64,000 nucleotides of DNA from an uncultured Flavobacteriaceae bacterium (GTDB lineage Bacteria > Bacteroidota > Bacteroidia > Flavobacteriales > Flavobacteriaceae). Under the pieces are notes generated by a model. The model was given only the letters and a program-made list of their open reading frames with translations. It made no database searches and was not told the origin of the DNA. The stretch lies in contig CANNAN010000013.1 of assembly GCA_947502635.1 (NCBI GenBank), positions 1-64,000 of the forward strand, read 5' to 3'. Position numbers and translations under genes: made by a program. Of this stretch, positions 60,522-64,000 are shown in pieces (positions within the stretch are counted from its first letter, which is position 1; the number at the start of each line of letters is the position of its first letter).

Positions 60522-61001
60522 CTATAATTTTGATATATAATCCTTAATTCCTTGTTCATCTAAATGAACTACATCCCAATCGCGTTTTACGTGTGCGCCT
60601 TTTTTTTCATAAAAAGTAATGGCAGGTTCGTTCCAGTCGAGCACTTCCCAATTAATACGTTTTACCCCTAAATTATATCCATATTTAATAACTTCATCTA
60701 AAAGAGCTGTTCCTAAACCAGAACCTCTCATAGATTCACTTACTATTAAATCCTCTAAGTGTAATGCTTTTCCTTTCCATGTAGAGTATCTATTGTATAC
60801 CAAAGCAATACCTTCAATTGTATTATTTACTTCGGCTACAAAACATTGGAATGCAGGATTATCACCAAACCCATCTGCTTGCAAGTCTTGAACAGTAACT
60901 TCAACGGCATTAGCTTCTTTTTCAAAACGAGCCAATTCTTTTATTAAATGAAGCACTTGAGGCATATCATGCATAGAAGCTTTTCGTATTGTGTAATTCA
61001 T
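60522..61001 (-). CDS. GNAT-family N-acetyltransferase (diamine-acetyltransferase-like)
   Basis: A 159-aa protein. YTIRKASMHDMPQVLHLIKE-LARFE is the classic start of spermidine/spermine or thialysine acetyltransferase-like members, LEDLIVSESMRGSGLGTALL (~85-104) is the acetyl-CoA motif, and VLDWNEPAITFYEKKGAHV is motif B. The substrate is unknown. It is directly upstream of lysC with one base between, a linkage common in Flavobacteriaceae, and divergent from fbp. Confidence 0.88.
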   Translation of the reverse strand: MNYTIRKASMHDMPQVLHLIKELARFEKEANAVEVTVQDLQADGFGDNPAFQCFVAEVNNTIEGIALVYNRYSTWKGKALHLEDLIVSESMRGSGLGTALLDEVIKYGYNLGVKRINWEVLDWNEPAITFYEKKGAHVKRDWDVVHLDEQGIKDYISKL

Positions 61002-61072
61002 AGGATCATTATAATTGTTTCAAATATAGTTTAAAGTTCATTATTTAAAGTCATTAATCTTTAACGAAAACG

Positions 61073-61102
61073 TTGTAGTTTATTAAAAATAATTGATATT
61101 TG
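61073..61102 (+). promoter_or_regulatory. Bacteroidota-type promoter of fbp
   Basis: TTG at 61073-61075, 19 bp, then GATATTTG at 61095-61102 (consensus TTG-N19-TAnnTTTG, one mismatch). The ATG of fbp follows 24 bp later. Confidence 0.65.
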
Positions 61103-61126
61103 TATAAACTAAACCAAATCATTTTT

Positions 61127-62131
61127 ATGTCTCATAAAAAACAAACTCTAGGAGAATTTATTATTGAAAATCAATCATCTTTTAAATACTCCTCAGGGGA
61201 ATTGTCTAGTCTTATAAATTCTATTAGACTTGCAGCAAAAGTGGTAAATCATGAAGTTAATAAAGCAGGGTTAGTTGATATTATCGGAGCCGCTGGCGAT
61301 ATGAATATCCAAGGAGAAGATCAGCAAAAACTAGATGTTTATGCAAACGATAAATTTATTCAGACATTAACCAACAGAAATATTGTTTGTGGTATTGCTA
61401 GCGAGGAAGAAGATGATTTTATCTCGATTAATAGCCAAGATGAAAATCATCAAAATAAATATATTGTTTTAATTGACCCTTTAGATGGGTCTTCAAATAT
61501 TGATGTGAATGTGTCTGTAGGAACTATTTTTTCTATTTACAGACGTATTACACCAGTTGGAACTCCAGTAATGTTAGAAGATTTTTTACAAAAAGGACGT
61601 GAGCAGGTTGCTGCTGGTTATGTCGTTTATGGTACGTCTACCATGTTAGTTTATACCACTGGTGATGGTGTTAATGGGTTTACATTAAACCCAGCCATAG
61701 GGTCCTTTTATTTATCGCATCCAGAGATGCAATTTCCTGAAGATGGTGCTATTTATTCTGTGAATGAAGGAAACTATATCCATTTTCCACAGGGTATTAA
61801 AAATTATATTAAATACTGCCAGGAAGAAGAAGGAGATAGACCGTATACTTCTAGATATATTGGGTCGTTGGTGTCCGATTTTCACAGAAATATGATTAAA
61901 GGTGGTGTTTACTTATACCCGCAGAGTTCAAAGAACCCAAATGGTAAATTACGTTTACTATACGAGTGTAACCCAATGGCATATTTAGCAGAACAGGCTA
62001 ACGGTAAAGCGAGTGATGGTTTTACTAGAATTATGGATATTGAACCTACCGAGCTCCACCAACGTGTACCATTTATTTGTGGGAGTAAAAATATGGTTGA
62101 AAAAGCGGAAGCATTTATGCGGGAGGCATAA
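61127..62131 (+). CDS. fbp: Fructose-1,6-bisphosphatase, class 1
   Basis: A 334-aa protein when started at the ATG at 61127 ([20 protein letters not shown]); the longer frame runs into the promoter. The metal site is IASEEEDDF and [20 protein letters not shown] (~110-140), and [21 protein letters not shown] (~245-265) binds substrate. [20 protein letters not shown] supplies the third metal ligand. It catalyses the last unique step of gluconeogenesis. Confidence 0.94.
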   Translation: MSHKKQTLGEFIIENQSSFKYSSGELSSLINSIRLAAKVVNHEVNKAGLVDIIGAAGDMNIQGEDQQKLDVYANDKFIQTLTNRNIVCGIASEEEDDFISINSQDENHQNKYIVLIDPLDGSSNIDVNVSVGTIFSIYRRITPVGTPVMLEDFLQKGREQVAAGYVVYGTSTMLVYTTGDGVNGFTLNPAIGSFYLSHPEMQFPEDGAIYSVNEGNYIHFPQGIKNYIKYCQEEEGDRPYTSRYIGSLVSDFHRNMIKGGVYLYPQSSKNPNGKLRLLYECNPMAYLAEQANGKASDGFTRIMDIEPTELHQRVPFICGSKNMVEKAEAFMREA

Positions 62132-62155
62132 AAGATAACCATCCAATAATTGCAG

Positions 62156-62308
62156 CTATCTTTTGTGTTTTTTATACCAGTGTATGATGACAAATAAAAC
62201 CCCAACGATTAAAGCTATTATTTGAACATAAAAATAATCATCATCTTTATCAAAGAGTTGTATGATAACAATAACTAATAGTGGAAGAAACCCAAGGTGT
62301 TTTTCCAT
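62156..62308 (-). CDS. Small two-helix membrane protein (50 aa)
   Basis: A 50-aa ORF: HLGFLPLLVIVIIQLFDKDD then YFYVQIIALIVGVLFVIIHW and the basic end YKKHKR. Two hydrophobic helices joined by an acidic turn (DKDDD) make a plausible small inner-membrane protein. It lies convergent to fbp, 25 bp after its stop, and 22 bp downstream of the truncated gene at 62330. I do not recognise the family. Confidence 0.5.
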   Translation of the reverse strand: MEKHLGFLPLLVIVIIQLFDKDDDYFYVQIIALIVGVLFVIIHWYKKHKR

Positions 62309-62329
62309 GGTAATCACACCAGTTTGTTT

Positions 62330-62600
62330 TTAATTTTTCGCTACAAATTTAATATTCCGAATAACACCATTTTCAACGTGTTTAAATTCCCAATTTTGAC
62401 CAACTTTAGCTTTGTCGGATTTGGGTATTGGAGCATCTAGTTCAACTATATAATGTCCTTTTTCCTTGTTTATAAAGATGACTTCAGTAATATTTCCAGG
62501 CGAGTTTGTAGACACCAAAGTCATATCAGATATGTCATTTGCAAAATCGTTGTAAAATGATGATAATTTAGAGTTTTTATAATCAGTTAACAGTTTTTTT
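62330..62600 (-). pseudogene. 3' part of a gene decapitated by IS1182 insertion
   Basis: The frame ending at 62330 reads back through MTLVSTNSPGNITEVIFINK to LLTDYKNSKLSSFYNDFAND and beyond, where it meets transposase DNA near 62600. The part from Met at 62524 is only 64 aa; the upstream residues belong to the same protein, so a start was lost. The C-terminal domain (GHYIVELDAPIPKSDKAKVG, then WEFKHVENGVIRNIKFVAKN) looks like a small beta domain. The family is unknown. Confidence 0.55.
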
Positions 62601-63180
62601 CTGGTTTCAGTTTTTCTATGTTCTTTTTTTCATCCCCGTCCGCAGTGGCTAAAGCTTTGTTGTACCCGATCAGCTTATTGTCTATATACTTCAGGTGCCG
62701 TTGGGTTTTCTTTTTGTTGTAATTGTTCTTTTTGCTGTTCTGAGCTCTGAGCTAGGTAGAATCATCAGCAATAAGGACAGCTCCAATCAGATCGAAGTCC
62801 CTGGCCATGGACACACTTTGCCTAAAGACCCGTTTTATGGCTTTGGGATTGGATTTTCTAAAACGGGATATGGTATTATGGTCTGGTTGCAGGTTCTTTA
62901 ACAACCACATAAGCTCAATGTTGCGAACACATTCCTTTTCCAAGGCTCTGGAAGAACGCATGCGGTTCATATAACCATGAATATAAAGTTTTAGTAAATC
63001 CCTGGGATCGTATGGTGGCCTTCCTTGGTTAGGTGCGGTGTCAAAACCTAAGCTGTCCCATTGCAAATTATCAACAAAAGCGTCAATGTACCTCACAGTA
63101 TTGTCCTGCCCAATCATATCATCCAAACAAGTTGTGTATAAAGTGAGCTGTTCTCTAGAATCACCCTGAATATATTTCAT
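62587..63180 (-). pseudogene. IS1182-family transposase, N-terminal half, with an in-frame TAG
   Basis: The first 142 residues (MKYIQGDSREQLTLYTTCLD, QGRPPYDPRDLLKLYIHGYM, NIELMWLLKNLQPDHNTISR-FRKSNPKAIKRVF) are the DUF772/IS1182 N-terminus. A TAG at 62752-62754 follows ADDST, where family members have a Lys or similar before RAQNSKKNN. The frame continues LRAQNSKKNNYNKKKTQRHL-KYIDNKL to about 62600 and then leaves the family; the C-terminal catalytic part is missing. It is therefore inactive. Confidence 0.85.
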
Positions 63181-63275
63181 CTTTTGAAGTTCGTAATTAT
63201 AAACTTAATCACAAAATTTTGATATACTTTTGATATAGTCTGACGGTTCGTTATATGGAAAGTTGTGTTGTTTGA

Positions 63276-63310
63276 GCGCGAGGATTTTTCCGAAGAAAAT
63301 CAGAAGCAGG
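63276..63310. repeat. Hairpin-forming intergenic repeat, copy 2
   Basis: GCGCGAGGATTTTTCCGAAG is followed by AAAATCAGAAGCAGG. It aligns with 802-836 (CGCAAGGATTTTCCGATAGG then AAAATCAGAAGCAA). It lies about 100 bp upstream of the transposase remnant's start codon. The rest of 63181-63634 shows no gene. Confidence 0.5.
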
Positions 63311-63634
63311 CAAACAGAGTAACTAACATTTATTAAGCTAAAAGTAGCAATTTTATATATACTTTGTAACCGTTGCATAAGTCCATAATTTTTAAAATTA
63401 TTACTTCAAATAATCCTTTCCATGCTTTGTAGTTTTTAAGTTAACCGTATCAAGTTAAGAATATTGATTTTCAACAAGGGAGTTACATCACATTTCTTAC
63501 TATTGATTTATTTTTTATTGAAAAATTGGAAACTGATGCAACCATTTCAATTTGGGTCTGTCAATAGTAATAACACGGAAAGGAAATTAATTTCAATAGA
63601 ATTTACAGACGAAACAAACATTTAAAATATGTTA

Positions 63635-63746
63635 TACCAAATATGAATTAAAATGAGACTTATCTAATTTGAATTATATTTTGTTCAGGTGAAACATGGG
63701 CTAAATAGAAATAAATTACAAGGCTTATTTTAATTCATATTTGGTA
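63635..63746. mobile_element. MITE-like element, 112 bp with 27-bp terminal inverted repeats
   Basis: The left arm at 63635-63661 (TACCAAATATGAATTAAAAT then GAGACTT) and the right arm at 63720-63746 are complementary at 25 of 27 positions. The 58 bp between them code for nothing. Size, A+T-rich ends and lack of coding sequence fit a miniature inverted-repeat element. It lies 71 bp before the last gene of the window and may carry promoter or terminator activity. Confidence 0.7.
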
Positions 63747-63817
63747 TTATTAGGATACTTATATCCTATTCTCATAGCAAATAGAAATATATAAATAAAT
63801 TTTAAAAATAATATTAA

Positions 63818-64000
63818 ATGAAAAAAATAATCACATTACTAACTCTTACATTATTCATTCTTTCTTGCGATAAAAATGATGATGATGCTCCTGATGGACA
63901 TTCAAACCTTACTAATAAATTAAAAAATATATATGAAGAATCTAAGTTGCCCGGATTTTCAATAGCAATTATTAATGACAAAAACATCAGTTACCAAAAC
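63818..64000 (+). CDS. Serine hydrolase (beta-lactamase family) lipoprotein, partial
   Basis: Only 61 codons are inside the window. A lipoprotein signal (KIITLLTLTLFILSCDKNDD; Cys17) is followed by LTNKLKNIYEESKLPGFSIA-IINDKNI, the usual start of class C beta-lactamase/D-alanyl-D-alanine-carboxypeptidase-like serine hydrolases (…LPGxSVAVVxxGK). The SxxK and YxN motifs would lie beyond 64000. Confidence 0.7.
   Translation, partial: MKKIITLLTLTLFILSCDKNDDDAPDGHSNLTNKLKNIYEESKLPGFSIAIINDKNISYQN

Overview
The window looks like chromosome of a marine or soil Flavobacteriaceae (phylum Bacteroidota). The evidence is a low G+C base composition, two SusC/SusD pairs with a FecI/FecR-type regulatory pair, Bacteroidota promoters of the TTG-N19-TAnnTTTG type (clearest in front of fbp), weak Shine-Dalgarno signals, and family-typical linkages such as lysC-GNAT-fbp and tdk-alr-mscL-asd. 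I cannot name the species.

Layout. 1-1462: mobile DNA, namely an IS3-family element running off the left edge and an ORF-less group II intron of about 0.6 kb. 1500-9101: accessory metabolic genes, all on the minus strand (DJ-1/PfpI protein, tautomerase, EamA exporter, Crp/Fnr regulator, an 896-aa FAD-oxidoreductase/alpha-oxoamine-synthase fusion, a metallo-beta-lactamase-fold lipoprotein, a second Crp/Fnr regulator). The last three lie between two copies of a 50-bp direct repeat that contains a perfect 24-bp palindrome. 9225-9416 is an IS1182-type transposase scrap. 9754-22490 is one minus-strand locus for outer-membrane uptake: ECF sigma factor, FecR anti-sigma factor, STN-domain SusC plus SusD, a second SusC plus SusD, and a DUF1735 lipoprotein. 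No glycoside hydrolase is present in it.

23607-32917: a tRNA-Ala gene followed by an accessory island of mostly single-gene units. These encode DUF6896, SUKH/SMI1, DUF4375 plus YwqK, RDD, trypsin-like protease, DUF91 (NucS-like) nuclease and PIN plus zinc-ribbon proteins, along with several unknowns. Many units are preceded by versions of one leader sequence. Three copies of a roughly 33-bp repeat divide the island, and an array of five 10-bp-phased repeats sits at its left edge. This is the most likely place for an undescribed defence or immunity system.

33165-40538: an alkylation-repair operon (AraC-Ogt fusion, 2OG-Fe(II) oxygenase, stand-alone Ada-type zinc protein), a LytTR-domain remnant, a GH2 beta-galactosidase-like enzyme, a universal stress protein, a MATE exporter, two tiny membrane-protein ORFs and queD. 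40734-55503 is mainly core genome: lpxH, an esterase, an MFS transporter, recJ, osmC, a carboxymuconolactone decarboxylase-like protein, an operon with rsmI, HopJ-like and uracil-DNA-glycosylase genes, then tdk, alr, mscL and asd. 55596-57421 is an arsenic cluster (arsR, DUF6428, arsN-like, arsC) without an arsenite exporter. 57418-62131 holds an OlsF-like lipid acyltransferase, lysC, a GNAT gene and fbp. 62156-63746 is degraded by mobile DNA (truncated IS1182 transposase, decapitated gene, a 112-bp MITE-like element), and a serine-hydrolase lipoprotein gene starts at 63818 and leaves the window.

All functional names rest on recognising motifs and family resemblance in the translated sequence. 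No database search was possible.
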